Of a stretch of DNA of 64,000 nt, positions 45,719 to 57,518 are shown piece after piece. The notes under the pieces are model-generated. The model did not search any database and was not told the origin of the DNA. It saw only the letters and a program-made list of their open reading frames with translations. This DNA is from Amycolatopsis sp. 2-15 (GTDB taxonomy: Bacteria > Actinomycetota > Actinomycetes > Mycobacteriales > Pseudonocardiaceae), in assembly GCF_030285625.1 (NCBI RefSeq), contig NZ_CP127294.1, positions 9,494,001 to 9,558,000 on the forward strand, read 5' to 3'. The first letter of the stretch is position 1; every line of letters begins with the position of its first letter. The position numbers and the translations under genes are program-made.

Positions 45719-48019
45719 TTACGAAGCGGCGGTCAGCACGGCGTCCTCGACTTGGGCGCGCCAGGGCGAGTCGATGCGGCCCGTGGATGGGCTGACGGCG
45801 AAGGAGTCCACGACGGCGCCGCCCAGGGTGGTGGCTTTGGCCCAGTGCACGGAGGCGCCCGAGCGGCTCAGGGCGCGGGCGACGCGGAAGAGCAGGCCGA
45901 TGCGGTCGGTGGCGCGCAGTTCGAGAACCACGGTGTTGGGGCCGCTGGTTTCGTCGTCGAACCAGAGGACCTTGGGGGCGACGACGGACGACGCGGTGGT
46001 GGCGTAGTCGCGTTCCTTGGCGGCGAGGCGTTGGGTCAGGGGCAGGGTGCCGGCGACGGCGCGGGAGAACTGTTCGCGCAGGAGGGTCGAGTCGGGCAGG
46101 GAGCCGAACTTGGGCGAGGCGGTGAAGACGCCGACGCGGTCGCGCAGGACGGCGGCGTGGACTTCCAGCGAGTTGAGCGCCAGGACGCCCGCGGCGGGCG
46201 CGAGGAGCTCGGCGCGTGACGGGACGGCGAGGGTCACCGTGACGACCTTGCCGTGGGCGGTGATGCGGACCTCGCCGATTCCCGAGCGGACGGCTTCGGC
46301 CATGAGCTCGCGTTGTGAACTGTCCAGGGGATCCGGTGCGGTGAAACCCTTGCCGTGCAGGGCTTCCTCACCGGCGGCGACCAAGTCGGCGAGCAAGCGC
46401 GCCTTCCAGTCGGTCCAGACGCTCGGGCCGGTGGCGAGGGAGTCGGCCTGCGTCAGGGCGTGGAGCAGGTCCAGCAGCACGATGTCGCCGTCCAGGGTTT
46501 TGGCGACGCGGGACACGGTGGCGGGGTCGGCGATGTCGCGGCGGGTGGCGGTGTGCGGGAGCAGGAGGTGGTGGCGGACCATCGCGGCGACCGTCTGCAC
46601 GTCGGCCGACGGCAAACCGAGGCGCGCGGCCACCTGCGCGGCGATGTCGGCGCCCAGTTCGGAGTGGTCGGCGTCGCGGCCTTTGCCGATGTCGTGCAGC
46701 AGCGCGCCGATCAGGAGCAGGTCGGGGCGAGCGACGGTCGTGGTCAGGCGAGCAGCCTCGACGCACGTCTGCACGAGGTGCCGGTCCACCGTCCACTGGT
46801 GCACGGGCGAACGCGGCGGCAGGTCGCGCACAGCGCCCCATTCCGGGAACAGGCGGGCCCACAACCCCGTCCGGTCAAGGGCCTCGACGGCGTCGACCAG
46901 GCCCTCCCCCGCGCCGAGGAGCTCCACCAACGCGTTGCGGGCCTCGTCCGGCCACGGCGCGCGCAGTTCGGGCGCGGAGTCGGCCAGCGTGCGCAAAGTG
47001 CCGTGCGCGATGGGTTTGCCCGTGCGCGCCGAGGCAGCGGCGACGCGCAGCAGCAAAGCCGGGTCCTTCGCGGGTACGGCGTCACGGGCGAGCGACACCT
47101 CGTCGCCGTGCAGCACCACGCCCTCGGCCAGCGGGGTGCGCGAAGGCCGTCGCCCGAACCGCGGCCGGGAAGGCTCCACAGTGGACCGCAGGGCGACGTC
47201 GACGGCGTAGGCGATCGTCCGTCCCGCACCGGAAAGCTTGCGCGCCAACGTGAACCGGTCGGCGAGCCCGAGCTCCGAAGCCACGACCTCGGCTTCCGGC
47301 GCGCTCAGGATGTCCCGCTCCCGGCGAAGCTCCCGGCGCAGCTCCGTGCGCACGTCGAGCAGCAGCGCCTTGGCCGCCAGCAGCTCCTCACCCGGACGCG
47401 CGGTGAGCTGCGCGAGCGCCAGGGCCTCCAGCACCGCGAAATCCCGCAGTCCGCCACGGCCGTGCTTGAGATCCGGTTCCGCCGACTGCGCGATTTCGCC
47501 GCTGCGCCGCCACCGGGTGCGCACGGAGTCGGCCAGCTCGTCGAGCCGCTTGCGGGCCGTGCGCCGCCACTGGTCGCGTGCGGCGGACGCGAGCCGCGAG
47601 GTCAGCTCGGCGTCGCCCGCGAGGTGGCGGGCGTCCAGCAAGCCGAGTTGCGTACGCAGGTCCTCCGAAGCGACCTTCAGCGCTTCACCCGGCGTACGCA
47701 CCGAGTGGTCGAGCCCGAGTTTCGCGTCCCACAGCGGATACCACAACGCGTCGGCGAGCTCGCCGACGCGCGGGTTCCCGTTGTGCACCAGCACCAGGTC
47801 CAGATCCGAGAACGGCACCAGCTCGCGCCGCCCCAGGCCGCCGACGGCGACCAGCGCGACACCAGCGGTGGCAGTGCCGTCTACGCCGGCCGCCGCAGCG
47901 CCCTTCGCGAGCCAGAATTCGTACAGGTCCACCAGAGCCGCCCGCAGCGCGGCCGGACCGTGGCGGCCCGTCAGCAGCTGCTCTCGAGCCCGGACCAGTT
48001 CACCCCCGTGAGTGCTCAC
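45719..48019 (-). CDS. glnD: PII nucleotidyltransferase/hydrolase GlnD
   Basis: 766 residues. The nucleotidyltransferase site is VGGLGRRELVPFSDLDLVLVH (~56-76, cited in part), the HD domain HDIGKGRDADHSELG is near residue 440, and ACT-type regions close the protein (FTASPKF, LELRATDRIGLLFRVARAL). It modifies PII according to glutamine; in actinobacteria the group added is often adenylyl. The GTG start abuts the glnK stop. Confidence 0.95.
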   Translation of the reverse strand: MSTHGGELVRAREQLLTGRHGPAALRAALVDLYEFWLAKGAAAAGVDGTATAGVALVAVGGLGRRELVPFSDLDLVLVHNGNPRVGELADALWYPLWDAKLGLDHSVRTPGEALKVASEDLRTQLGLLDARHLAGDAELTSRLASAARDQWRRTARKRLDELADSVRTRWRRSGEIAQSAEPDLKHGRGGLRDFAVLEALALAQLTARPGEELLAAKALLLDVRTELRRELRRERDILSAPEAEVVASELGLADRFTLARKLSGAGRTIAYAVDVALRSTVEPSRPRFGRRPSRTPLAEGVVLHGDEVSLARDAVPAKDPALLLRVAAASARTGKPIAHGTLRTLADSAPELRAPWPDEARNALVELLGAGEGLVDAVEALDRTGLWARLFPEWGAVRDLPPRSPVHQWTVDRHLVQTCVEAARLTTTVARPDLLLIGALLHDIGKGRDADHSELGADIAAQVAARLGLPSADVQTVAAMVRHHLLLPHTATRRDIADPATVSRVAKTLDGDIVLLDLLHALTQADSLATGPSVWTDWKARLLADLVAAGEEALHGKGFTAPDPLDSSQRELMAEAVRSGIGEVRITAHGKVVTVTLAVPSRAELLAPAAGVLALNSLEVHAAVLRDRVGVFTASPKFGSLPDSTLLREQFSRAVAGTLPLTQRLAAKERDYATTASSVVAPKVLWFDDETSGPNTVVLELRATDRIGLLFRVARALSRSGASVHWAKATTLGGAVVDSFAVSPSTGRIDSPWRAQVEDAVLTAAS

Positions 48020-49743
<1,724 letters not shown>

Positions 49744-49848
49744 AATCGTCCTCCCGTGCCCTGGGTAGATGACCCGGAAGTCTTGGTTCCGGGTGTTTCA
49801 CGGGGCGGCGCCGAAGGTTTCGCGGGCGTGAACTACTCCGTCGGGCTT

Positions 49849-49864
49849 GTTACGAGAAGGTTTC
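49849..49864 (-). promoter_or_regulatory. Possible GlnR half-sites upstream of amtB
   Basis: On the minus strand GAAAC-n6-GTAAC occurs about 105 bp upstream of amtB, matching two adjacent elements of the actinobacterial GlnR box. The outer elements are poor, so the site is provisional. Confidence 0.4.
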
Positions 49865-49917
49865 CCGCCACGCGGGGTGGGGTGTCCGATTGCGAAACGT
49901 CATGGTCGAATAGCCGC

Positions 49918-50772
49918 ATGACCTCGGCCGGACCCGGAAATGACCCACTGCCACGACGGGTCGTGGACGCCCTCCGGTGTTCGGTGTGCCTTGCCCCGGT
50001 CGGGTTAACGGGCCGCACGGTGCGTTGCGAAGACGGTCACTCGTTCGACTTGGCCCGCCAGGGTTACGTCAACCTGTTGCACGCACGCATCCCCGCCGGC
50101 ACCGCCGACACCGTGCCGATGGTGGAAGCGCGTTCGGCGCTCCTGAATTCCGGCGCGTACGCACCCCTCGCCGACGAGCTCGCGCGTGTCGCCGCACCCG
50201 CCGCCACGGGCCTCGTGATCGACGCCGGCGCCGGCCCCGGTTACTACCTCGCGCGCGTACTCGACGCCGCGCCGGAGGCGACCGGGCTCGCGCTCGACGT
50301 CTCCGCCGTCGCGCTGCGCCGGGCCGCCCGGGCACACGAGCGGCTGGGCGCCGTGGTGTGGAACCTGTGGGAGCCCTGGCCCGTCGGCGACGGCGTGGCT
50401 TCCGTGGTGCTCGACGTGTTCTCCCCGCGCAACCCGGCGGAGTTCCACCGCGTGCTCGAGCCCGGGGGTGTGCTCGTGGTGGCCGCGCCGCTGCCCGGGC
50501 ACCTCGCCGAGCTGGGCGACCTGGTGCTGTCCGTGGACGAGCGCAAGGAGCAGCGGCTCGAAACGGCGCTGGGCGACCGGTTCACGCGGGTGTCGCGAGT
50601 GGACGTGGTGCACACGGCGCCGTTCACCGCGCGCCAGGTGCACGACGTGGTCGCCATGGGTCCCGCCGGCTTCCACCTGGACCGCGACGGCCGCCGCGAA
50701 CGCCTCGAAGCCGCTGAAGGCCGGGACGTGACGCTCGCGGTCGGGGTGAGCGTGTGGCGGAGGCAGCCGTGA
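49918..50772 (+). CDS. RlmA-type 23S rRNA guanine methyltransferase
   Basis: 284 residues. An N-terminal zinc site (LRCSVCLAPV...VRCEDGHSFDLARQGYVNLL) is followed by a SAM fold (VIDAGAGPGYYLARVL) and HRVLEPGGVLVVAAP. This is the RlmA layout, which methylates G745 or G748 of 23S rRNA; the TlrB relative confers tylosin resistance. It is divergent from amtB. The next gene overlaps its 3' end. Confidence 0.88.
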   Translation: MTSAGPGNDPLPRRVVDALRCSVCLAPVGLTGRTVRCEDGHSFDLARQGYVNLLHARIPAGTADTVPMVEARSALLNSGAYAPLADELARVAAPAATGLVIDAGAGPGYYLARVLDAAPEATGLALDVSAVALRRAARAHERLGAVVWNLWEPWPVGDGVASVVLDVFSPRNPAEFHRVLEPGGVLVVAAPLPGHLAELGDLVLSVDERKEQRLETALGDRFTRVSRVDVVHTAPFTARQVHDVVAMGPAGFHLDRDGRRERLEAAEGRDVTLAVGVSVWRRQP

Positions 50773-51365
50773 CACCGGCCGCGCTGCTGGCCGACGCGCC
50801 CTGGGTGCGCGCCCGCATCGACGGCGCCGCGAAGCTCTACGGCTCCGCGGTGCCCGAGGTGATCGGCACGATCTGGTGGTACTCGCTGTCGTCCGTGCTC
50901 GTCGCGCCGACGATGGAGTCGCTCGCCGCCGGTGGCGAGGTGCTGGACCCGTCGCTCGACGCCGTCGAGCTGGACCTCGGGCCCGACGGGCGGTTCCTCG
51001 GCTCCCGTTCGACACGGGCGCTGAGCGGGCCGCTCGGACCGGCACTCGGCGCGGCGCTGAACACGGCCATCACCACCATCGCCGAGGTCACCGGCGCCCG
51101 GCCGCGAGCGCTGGGCGCGATCGCGACGGACTCCATCGCCAACCGACTGCTGTGGGCTTCCGCGCCGCAGCTGGCAGCCGACGTCGTGGCGTCCACCGGC
51201 CTCGGCCTGCCCGCGCCGCGGTACGTCACGGTCGGCCGGGTGCAGGCGGTGAAGCGCGCGTCGTGCTGCCTGATCTACGAAGTCGGCAACCCGAAGTGCG
51301 TCAGCTGCCCGCGGCAGACGCCCGAAGACCGCGACGCACGGCTGCGCAGGGCCCTCGGCGGGTAA
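50754..51365 (+). CDS. FhuF-like iron-sulfur protein
   Basis: 203 residues. The C-terminal RASCCLIYEV...KCVSCPRQTPEDR has the CC-x10-C-x2-C pattern that holds a 2Fe-2S cluster in FhuF-type siderophore reductases. The GTG start lies 19 bp inside the end of the RlmA-like gene. It may release iron from an imported siderophore; no siderophore genes are in the window. Confidence 0.8.
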   Translation: MAEAAVTPAALLADAPWVRARIDGAAKLYGSAVPEVIGTIWWYSLSSVLVAPTMESLAAGGEVLDPSLDAVELDLGPDGRFLGSRSTRALSGPLGPALGAALNTAITTIAEVTGARPRALGAIATDSIANRLLWASAPQLAADVVASTGLGLPAPRYVTVGRVQAVKRASCCLIYEVGNPKCVSCPRQTPEDRDARLRRALGG

Positions 51366-51382
51366 GGCTCAGTGACCCGGGC

Positions 51383-52963
51383 TCACACCCCGACCTGGCG
51401 CCACAGCGAGCACTTCGACTGTGTCTGCGGGTCGATCGGCCCGACCTGGTCCGGCGCGAACCGCTGCACGCGGGCGCCTTCGGAAAACCTCGGCCACGTG
51501 GGCAGGCCCGCGCCGTTGGGATCGCCGGTGCGGGCGAAGTTCGTCCAATACCCGATCATCGTGCGCGACAGTTGCTGCTGGGCCGCGTTGCCCTTGGCCT
51601 CCCAGAACAGGTAGCCCATTTCCAGGCCGTGGGCCGCGCCGAGCGGGAAGCCCGGCGGCACGGCGTAGCCCGGGATCGGCGGCGCGTTCTCGTCGGCGAA
51701 GAAGTACGTGTACACCGGCCGTCCGGCGGAGGCGAGGGTCTCGGCGTCGGCCGCCGGTCGGGCAGCCCCAGCCGTCGTCCGTGGTGGCGGCCGCCCAGGA
51801 CAGCGACGCGGCGAAGGGCCCGGTGCCCTGCGGGGTAGGCGGCGGCGATCTTCGCCGCGGAGGCCGCGCCGTAGGTGTCCGCGAGCAAACCCTGGTACGT
51901 CGGCTGGTCGAACTTCATCCCGCCGGCCATCGTGGCGGCGACGTAGAGGCGCAGCTCGTCGCGGTTGGAGCCGAACAGCACGGGGATCGGCAGCGTCCGG
52001 CCTTCGCGCATCGACGTTTCCGGCGAGCCGGGCAGCGCGGACGTGCCATAAGGCGTCGCGGTGAACACCTCGGTGTAGCCGCCGTCGAGCCACTGCTTCA
52101 CCGGCACGCAGGCACCCGAGCACGTCCGGGTCCTTGCCGCAGCCGAACTTCGCGACCGCGGTGGTGCCGGCGGCCTGCGCGTCCTTCAGCGGCGTGAACA
52201 GCGTGTGGCGGCCCAATCCCGTGGCCAACGCATTCTTCGCGAAGTACGCCGGGCACGAGCTGCTCTCCATGATCGCGCGCTCGATCAGCCCCTTGGCCTG
52301 CGGCGCGGACAGCAGCGCGCAGGTCGCGAACGCCCCCGACGACTCGCCGAACACCGTGACGTTGCCCGCGTCGCCCCCGAACGCGGCCGCGTTCTGCTTC
52401 ACCCAGCGCAGCGCTTCGAGCTGGTCCTGCGTGCCGAAACTGGCGTTGTCACCGAGCTGCGGCAACGCGAAGTTGCCCATCGCGCCGATCCGGTAGTTCA
52501 CCGTCACGACCACCACGCCACCCTGGTCGACGAGGCGGGCGGGGTCGTAGTCGGCGCCCGCACCGGTGCCGTCGCCGCCGTGCAGCCACACCATCACCGG
52601 GCGCGAGGTGCCGGATTTCGCGGGCGTGGTGACGTTGAGGTAGAGGCAGTCCTCGTTCAGGCTCGGCTGGCCACCGGGCGAGCCGGCCGCCTGCAGGCAC
52701 CGGTTGCCGGGCTTGTCCGCGGCTCGCGTGCCCTGCCGCGGCTGCGGCGGCCGGGGTGTGGCCCAGCGCAGCGCACCCACCGGCGGCTGCGCGTACGGCA
52801 CGCCCTGGAACTGGTGTACCGCGCCGTTTTCCGTGCCCTTCAACGTGCCCGAGGCGGTGTGCACCTCAAGCCCGCTGTCCGGCGAGGACGCGCCGCTCCC
52901 GCCCGCCGAGCACCCGGCAGCCAGCAGCGCCGCAGCGGCCACGATGGTCAGCACCTTGCGCAC
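51383..52963 (-). pseudogene. Carboxylesterase lipoprotein with three frameshifts
   Basis: A type B carboxylesterase with lipobox LLAAGCSAG, EDCLYLNV, VWLHGGDG and nucleophile FGESSGA. GTG 52963 follows GGGAGG. Near 52108 the correct frame moves to PVKQWLDGGYTEVF, near 51828 to GPFAASLSWAA, and near 51757 back to ADAETLASAGRPVYTYFF. Three shifts of the same sense restore the first frame, so the whole region stays open but the middle ~110 residues are garbled unless the shifts are sequence errors. Confidence 0.75.
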
Positions 52964-53132
52964 GTCCGGCCTCCCGAGTCGAAGATCACCACGAACGGTA
53001 GGCGGTTCGTCTCCGTCCGGCATCACCAGGAAAAACGACCCAGGGCCCGACCAAAGCACGAGCGAGCCCGGCGATCACAAAACGTCCCCTCGACCGGATG
53101 TCTTCGGGTGCCCGACGGCTCCGAGCAGCTTG

Positions 53133-53276
53133 AGGAGCGACGATCAAGCCCTGCCGCCGGAGGCCCAGTGCCGGATGGCCGTCCGCATGGGCGGGGAAGT
53201 GCACGAGATGGATGCGAGTCACTCGCCGTTCCTGTCGAATCCGCGAGCGGTGGCGGCGATCCTGAAGTCGGTGTGA
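53133..53276 (+). pseudogene. Alpha/beta-hydrolase C-terminal remnant
   Basis: A short forward frame reads DDQALPPEAQCRMAV...GGEVHEMDASHSPFLSNP and ends at TGA 53276. This resembles the last ~45 residues, with the catalytic His, of alpha/beta-hydrolases of the esterase type. No N-terminal part is found upstream. Confidence 0.55.
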
Positions 53277-53333
53277 CGATCACAGTCCGGGAGAGATGGC
53301 CCGCGGAGGCCTCGCTGAGTAGCGTGGCGGCTG

Positions 53334-54620
53334 ATGAGTGAACGCACCTGGGGCTTCCGCACCCGCGCCCTGCATGCGGGTGGCACGCCCGACCCCGCCA
53401 CCGGCGCGCGCGCCGTGCCGATCTACCAGACCACCAGCTTCGTGTTCGAGGACGCGGCCGACGCGGCCAACCTCTTCGCGCTGCAGAAGTACGGGAACAT
53501 CTACAGCCGCATCGGCAACCCGACCGTGGCCGCGTTCGAGGAGCGGCTCGCGAGCCTCGAAGGCGCCATCGGCGGCGTGGCGACGGCGAGCGGCCAGGCC
53601 GCGGAGTTCCTCACCTTCTCCGCGCTGGCCGAGGCGGGTGAGCACATCGTGTCCGCGAGCGGCCTCTACGGCGGCACCGTCACGCAGCTCACCGGCACCC
53701 TCAAGCGCTTCGGCGTCGAGACGACGTTCGTCAACGGCGGTATCGAGGACTACGCCAAGGCCGTCACCGACAAGACGCGGCTGATCTACACCGAGGTGAT
53801 CGGCAACCCGTCGGGCGCCATCGCCGACCTGGCCGGGCTCGCGGACCTGGCGCACTCGCACGACATTCCGCTGGTCGTCGACGCGACGCTCGCCACGCCG
53901 TACCTGTGCCGCCCGATCGAGCACGGCGCGGACATCGTGCTGCACTCGGCCACGAAGTTCCTCGGCGGCCACGGCACCACGCTCGGCGGCGTGGTCGTGG
54001 AGTCGGGCCGCTTCGACTGGGGCAACGGCAAGTTCCCGCGCATGACCGAGTCCGTCGACTCGTACGGCGGCCTGAAGTACTGGGAGAACTTCGGCGAGTA
54101 CGCGTTCTGCACGCGCCTGCGAGCCGAGCAGCTGCGCGACATCGGCGCGGTGCTCTCGCCGCACTCGGCGTTCCTGCTGCTGCAGGGCGTGGAGACGCTG
54201 CCGCAGCGGATGGACGCGCACGTGGCCAACGCGAAGGCCGTGGCCGAGTACCTGAACGCCGACCCGCGCGTGGCCTGGGTTTCCTACGCCGGGCTACCGG
54301 ACCACGCCGATCACGAGCTGGCCCGCAAGTACCTGCCGGCCGGACCGGGCGCGGTGTTCTCGTTCGGGGTCAAGGGTGGCCGGGCCTCGGGTGAGAAGTT
54401 CGTGGAGTCGGTGGAGCTGCTGTCGCACCTGGCGAACGTCGGCGACGCCCGCACGCTGGTGATCCACCCGGCGTCGACCACACACGCGCAGCTGTCGGAC
54501 GACCAGCTGGCGGCCGCGGGCGTCGGCCCGGATCTGATCCGGCTTTCGGTGGGGCTGGAAGACGTCGAGGACATCCTGTGGGACCTCGACCAGGCGCTTG
54601 ACAAGGCGGTAGCGGAATGA
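53334..54620 (+). CDS. metY: O-acetylhomoserine sulfhydrylase
   Basis: 428 residues of the Cys/Met-metabolism PLP family, with the PLP Lys in [12 protein letters not shown] (~208). Length and the [22 protein letters not shown] segment fit MetY, which makes homocysteine from O-acetylhomoserine. The next gene overlaps it by 4 bases. No SAM riboswitch was seen in the 57-bp leader. Confidence 0.92.
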   Translation: MSERTWGFRTRALHAGGTPDPATGARAVPIYQTTSFVFEDAADAANLFALQKYGNIYSRIGNPTVAAFEERLASLEGAIGGVATASGQAAEFLTFSALAEAGEHIVSASGLYGGTVTQLTGTLKRFGVETTFVNGGIEDYAKAVTDKTRLIYTEVIGNPSGAIADLAGLADLAHSHDIPLVVDATLATPYLCRPIEHGADIVLHSATKFLGGHGTTLGGVVVESGRFDWGNGKFPRMTESVDSYGGLKYWENFGEYAFCTRLRAEQLRDIGAVLSPHSAFLLLQGVETLPQRMDAHVANAKAVAEYLNADPRVAWVSYAGLPDHADHELARKYLPAGPGAVFSFGVKGGRASGEKFVESVELLSHLANVGDARTLVIHPASTTHAQLSDDQLAAAGVGPDLIRLSVGLEDVEDILWDLDQALDKAVAE

Positions 54621-55105
54621 GCACGGCGGTGAGTTACGACGTTTCGGCCGTGGAGCGGCGGCGCATCCTCGGCCGCACGCGGTCGGTGACGGTGATCGGC
54701 GCGTCGGCCAACCCGGCGCGGCCGAGCTTCTTCGTGGCGACGTACCTGACGTCGTCGACGCGGTACGAGGTCAACTTCGTGAACCCGCGCCTCGACACGC
54801 TGCTCGGCAAGCCCGTGTACCCGACGCTGGCCGACGTGCCGGGTGAGATCGACCTGGTGAGCGTGTTCCGCAAGCACGACGACCTGCCGCAGGTCGCCGA
54901 GGAGGTCATCGCGGCGGGCGCGCGCACGTTGTGGCTGCAGCTGGGCCTGTGGCACGAGCAGGTCGCCGACCGCGGCCGGGAAGCCGGGCTCGACGTGGTG
55001 ATGAACCGCTGCGTGAAGATCGAGCACGCGCGTTTCGCCGGTGGCCTGCACCTCGCGGGCTTCAACACAGGCGTGATCAGCTCGCGGCGCCAGACCGCTC
55101 CTTAA
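54617..55105 (+). CDS. CoA-binding domain protein
   Basis: 162 residues with a single Rossmann-type CoA-binding domain: RSVTVIGASANPARPSFFVATYL, NPRLDTLLGKPVYPTLADVPGEIDLVSVFR, and MNRCVKIEHARF. Small proteins of this family often follow metY and may tie sulfur metabolism to CoA, which is inference. The ATG overlaps the metY stop. Confidence 0.88.
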   Translation: MSTAVSYDVSAVERRRILGRTRSVTVIGASANPARPSFFVATYLTSSTRYEVNFVNPRLDTLLGKPVYPTLADVPGEIDLVSVFRKHDDLPQVAEEVIAAGARTLWLQLGLWHEQVADRGREAGLDVVMNRCVKIEHARFAGGLHLAGFNTGVISSRRQTAP

Positions 55106-56187
55106 CGAACCACCAGCGGCACGGTGATCACGGCGGCGATCAGCACCACGAACCCGCCGATCGCCACGGGATTGGCGAAGTTGAGCGTCCAGCCGATGCC
55201 GAAGCGCTTCGGTACGAAGACGGCATGGTCAGCGCGGTTGACGTAGAGCAGGCCGCCTTTCCAGAAGCGGTCGTCGTCGCGTTCGACGGCGTCGCGGGGC
55301 GGTTCTTCGTCGGTCGCCAGCCGGCTGCCGCCTTGGCCGACGCGCACCACGAACCCGAGCAAGCCCAGCGCACCCACCACCGTCGGCAGCAGGATCGGCA
55401 CGATCGAGGTCGGGTTCGCACCCGACCAGATCTGCCATGAAACCAGGAGCACGGTCAGATTCACGCACGCGGTGAACAGGAGCAGCACCCGCGCCAGGTA
55501 CGTCGCGAAGACGCGGTGCTGGGCGGCGCTGCCCCGGGGCCGGGACGGGTCGAGGTCGGGCCGCAACCGCGGCGTGGCGTAGGCGAGGCCCAGCATCAGC
55601 ACGGTGAGCCCGGCCTGCACGAACACCGTCCCGAACGCGCTGCCCACCGACTTCGCGGCCGTGCGGTCGGGTGCGCCGGAGGCGTTGTAGTGCAGCGTCA
55701 GCGTCGCGGGCAGGTCCGGATAACGCACCACGCCGAGCACCACCGTCGCCGCGAGCACGAGGAGCGCGGGGACCGCCCACAGCCACGGGAACGGCGGCCG
55801 CACGGCCCGGGACGTGTCCGCGCTGACCGTCTGGCGCAGGCCTTCGTACCAGTCCTCGCGCTGCTTGGCCGACCGGATCACGGCGCGGGCCCGCACGTAA
55901 CCCGGCGCGACGACGCCCAGCAGCGCCACCACCACGAGCACCGGCACGAGCACTTTCTGCACGACCAGGGCGGCCACCAGCCCGCCGAGCACCAGCGCCG
56001 TGCCGGCCGCGCCCACCCACCAGCGGTAGATCCGCCGCTGTTCGACGATCAGAGGGTCGCCGACGCGCTCAGGCGGCACGCGGACGCCGAACGGCACGGT
56101 CGGCTTCGCCACCGACGGCATCACCCACGCCGCCGCGAGCAGCAGCACCGGCAGGAGCAGGTCCAGCAGCACGATCTCCCCGATCAT
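55102..56187 (-). CDS. DUF1648/DUF5808-type membrane protein
   Basis: 361 residues with several spans: two near the start (LLDLLLPVLLLAAAWVM; AGTALVLGGLVAALV), a DUF1648-like part (VLGVVRYPDLPATLTLHYNASGAPDR) and a C-terminal DRFWKGGLLYVNRADHAVFVPKRFGIGWTLNFANP, the DUF5808 signature, cited in part. Related proteins occur beside YtrA regulators and sense or respond to cell-envelope stress. The ATG overlaps the GntR stop. Confidence 0.82.
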   Translation of the reverse strand: MIGEIVLLDLLLPVLLLAAAWVMPSVAKPTVPFGVRVPPERVGDPLIVEQRRIYRWWVGAAGTALVLGGLVAALVVQKVLVPVLVVVALLGVVAPGYVRARAVIRSAKQREDWYEGLRQTVSADTSRAVRPPFPWLWAVPALLVLAATVVLGVVRYPDLPATLTLHYNASGAPDRTAAKSVGSAFGTVFVQAGLTVLMLGLAYATPRLRPDLDPSRPRGSAAQHRVFATYLARVLLLFTACVNLTVLLVSWQIWSGANPTSIVPILLPTVVGALGLLGFVVRVGQGGSRLATDEEPPRDAVERDDDRFWKGGLLYVNRADHAVFVPKRFGIGWTLNFANPVAIGGFVVLIAAVITVPLVVR

Positions 56188-56561
56188 GCCGTCACCTCCT
56201 CGAAGGTCTTCAAAGTCTCCTCGCAGTGAGCCAGCACCGCGCGCTCGTCGAGGCCGTGGGCGATCGCCTCGGCCAGCAACGTCTTCAGCCTGGCCTGCCA
56301 GGCGGCCGCGAAACCCGCGGTCGACGCGCGCCGCACCACCGCACCGCTTTTTCTGGTGATCAGCAGCAGCCCGTCGCGCCGCAGCTGGTCGTAGGACTTG
56401 TTCACGGTGTGGAAGTTGATCCCGAGGTCCACGGCCAGCTGCCGCGTCGAGGGCAGCGGGTCACCGTCGGCGAGCTCCCCCGCCGCGATCGCCTCGACGA
56501 CGCGGTCGTGGATCTGCTGGTAGATCGGGACCTCGCTGGTGAGGTCGACGTCGAGGATCAT
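56184..56561 (-). CDS. GntR-family regulator, YtrA subfamily
   Basis: 125 residues, short as YtrA members are: PIYQQIHDRVVEAIAAGELADGDPLPSTRQLAVDLGINFHTVNKSYDQLRRDG gives the winged helix (cited in part), and there is little effector domain. ATG 56561 overlaps the upstream hydrolase stop by 4 bases. It is placed between the hydrolase and the membrane protein, which it probably controls. Confidence 0.92.
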   Translation of the reverse strand: MILDVDLTSEVPIYQQIHDRVVEAIAAGELADGDPLPSTRQLAVDLGINFHTVNKSYDQLRRDGLLLITRKSGAVVRRASTAGFAAAWQARLKTLLAEAIAHGLDERAVLAHCEETLKTFEEVTA

Positions 56562-57514
56562 CGGTGCTCCAGAAAGGTGCGCAGGGCGGTGACCACGCTC
56601 GGGGCGAGCACCTGGTCGTTGACCGGCGTGCCGGGCGCGTGCTGGAAGTGGTCCACGGGCAGTGGCCGCGGCAGCGTACGGAGCGCGACGGCCAGCGGCG
56701 GGGTGGTCCGGCACGGCACCTGGGTGTCGGAAGTGCCGCAGGTCAGCAGGACACGCGTGCCGGGCCGCGCGACGGACGGCGGGTAGACCGCGTCGTCGCT
56801 GCGGACGAACTTGACGTTGCCGGGGCTGAAGATGGCCTGCTGCAGGAAGGTCGTGAGCTGCGTGCTCATCCCGGTGTAGTCGAGCGGACGCCCGGCGCGG
56901 AAATCGGTGATCACGCGGGCCAGCGCAGCCTGGTCGGGCGCGGTGACCTGCGCGTCGAGCTGCATCTTCAGCAGGTCCAGCAGCCGGAGGTCCTGGGGCG
57001 CGAGCAGCACGAGGCTCGCCACGCGAACCTGCCGCGCGACGAGCATCGCCTGCAACCCGCCTTCGCTGTGGCCGACGATCGACACGTCATGCGCTCGCAC
57101 CTCCGGCTGAGCCTGGAGCGTGGTGAACGCAGCCGTCGCCTGGCGTGTGAACGTCGCCAGGTCCAGCGTCGCCGGATCGATCCCGCCCAGCCCGGTGCGG
57201 CCCGTGCCGTACTTGTCGAACCGCAGCGTCGCGACGCCGTCTCGGTCGAGCGCGCCGGCGAGCAGCTTCAAGGTCGCCGGCGCGACCGTCGGCGGCTCGT
57301 TGCCGTCACGGTCGGTGGGGCCGCTGCCGGGGATCAGCAGCGCCGCCGGGACCCGCGCGCCGGCCCGGTGCGCGGGGACGTGCAGCGTGCCGTAGGCGGT
57401 GACCCCGTCGGACCCGAACTGCACTTCCCGGTCGGTCGCCGCGACCGCGGCGGGCGCGGCGGTGGCCCCGCTCGCGACCAGCACGGCGGCGGTGAGGATG
57501 GCGGTAAGGCTCAT
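56558..57514 (-). CDS. Secreted alpha/beta-hydrolase
   Basis: 318 residues. A signal peptide (AILTAAVLVASGATAAPAAVAA) is followed by an alpha/beta-hydrolase with LLIPGSGPTDRDGN (oxyanion region), nucleophile elbow VGHSEGGLQ and a late His in PVDHFQHAPG. It is the first gene of an operon with a GntR regulator and a DUF1648 membrane protein, each overlapping by 4 bases. Confidence 0.88.
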   Translation of the reverse strand: MSLTAILTAAVLVASGATAAPAAVAATDREVQFGSDGVTAYGTLHVPAHRAGARVPAALLIPGSGPTDRDGNEPPTVAPATLKLLAGALDRDGVATLRFDKYGTGRTGLGGIDPATLDLATFTRQATAAFTTLQAQPEVRAHDVSIVGHSEGGLQAMLVARQVRVASLVLLAPQDLRLLDLLKMQLDAQVTAPDQAALARVITDFRAGRPLDYTGMSTQLTTFLQQAIFSPGNVKFVRSDDAVYPPSVARPGTRVLLTCGTSDTQVPCRTTPPLAVALRTLPRPLPVDHFQHAPGTPVNDQVLAPSVVTALRTFLEHR

Positions 57515-57518
57515 GTAT

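Noticed and set aside
53277..53333. SAM-IV riboswitch upstream of metY
   Set aside because: The leader is only 57 nt and lacks the conserved core sequences of that riboswitch.
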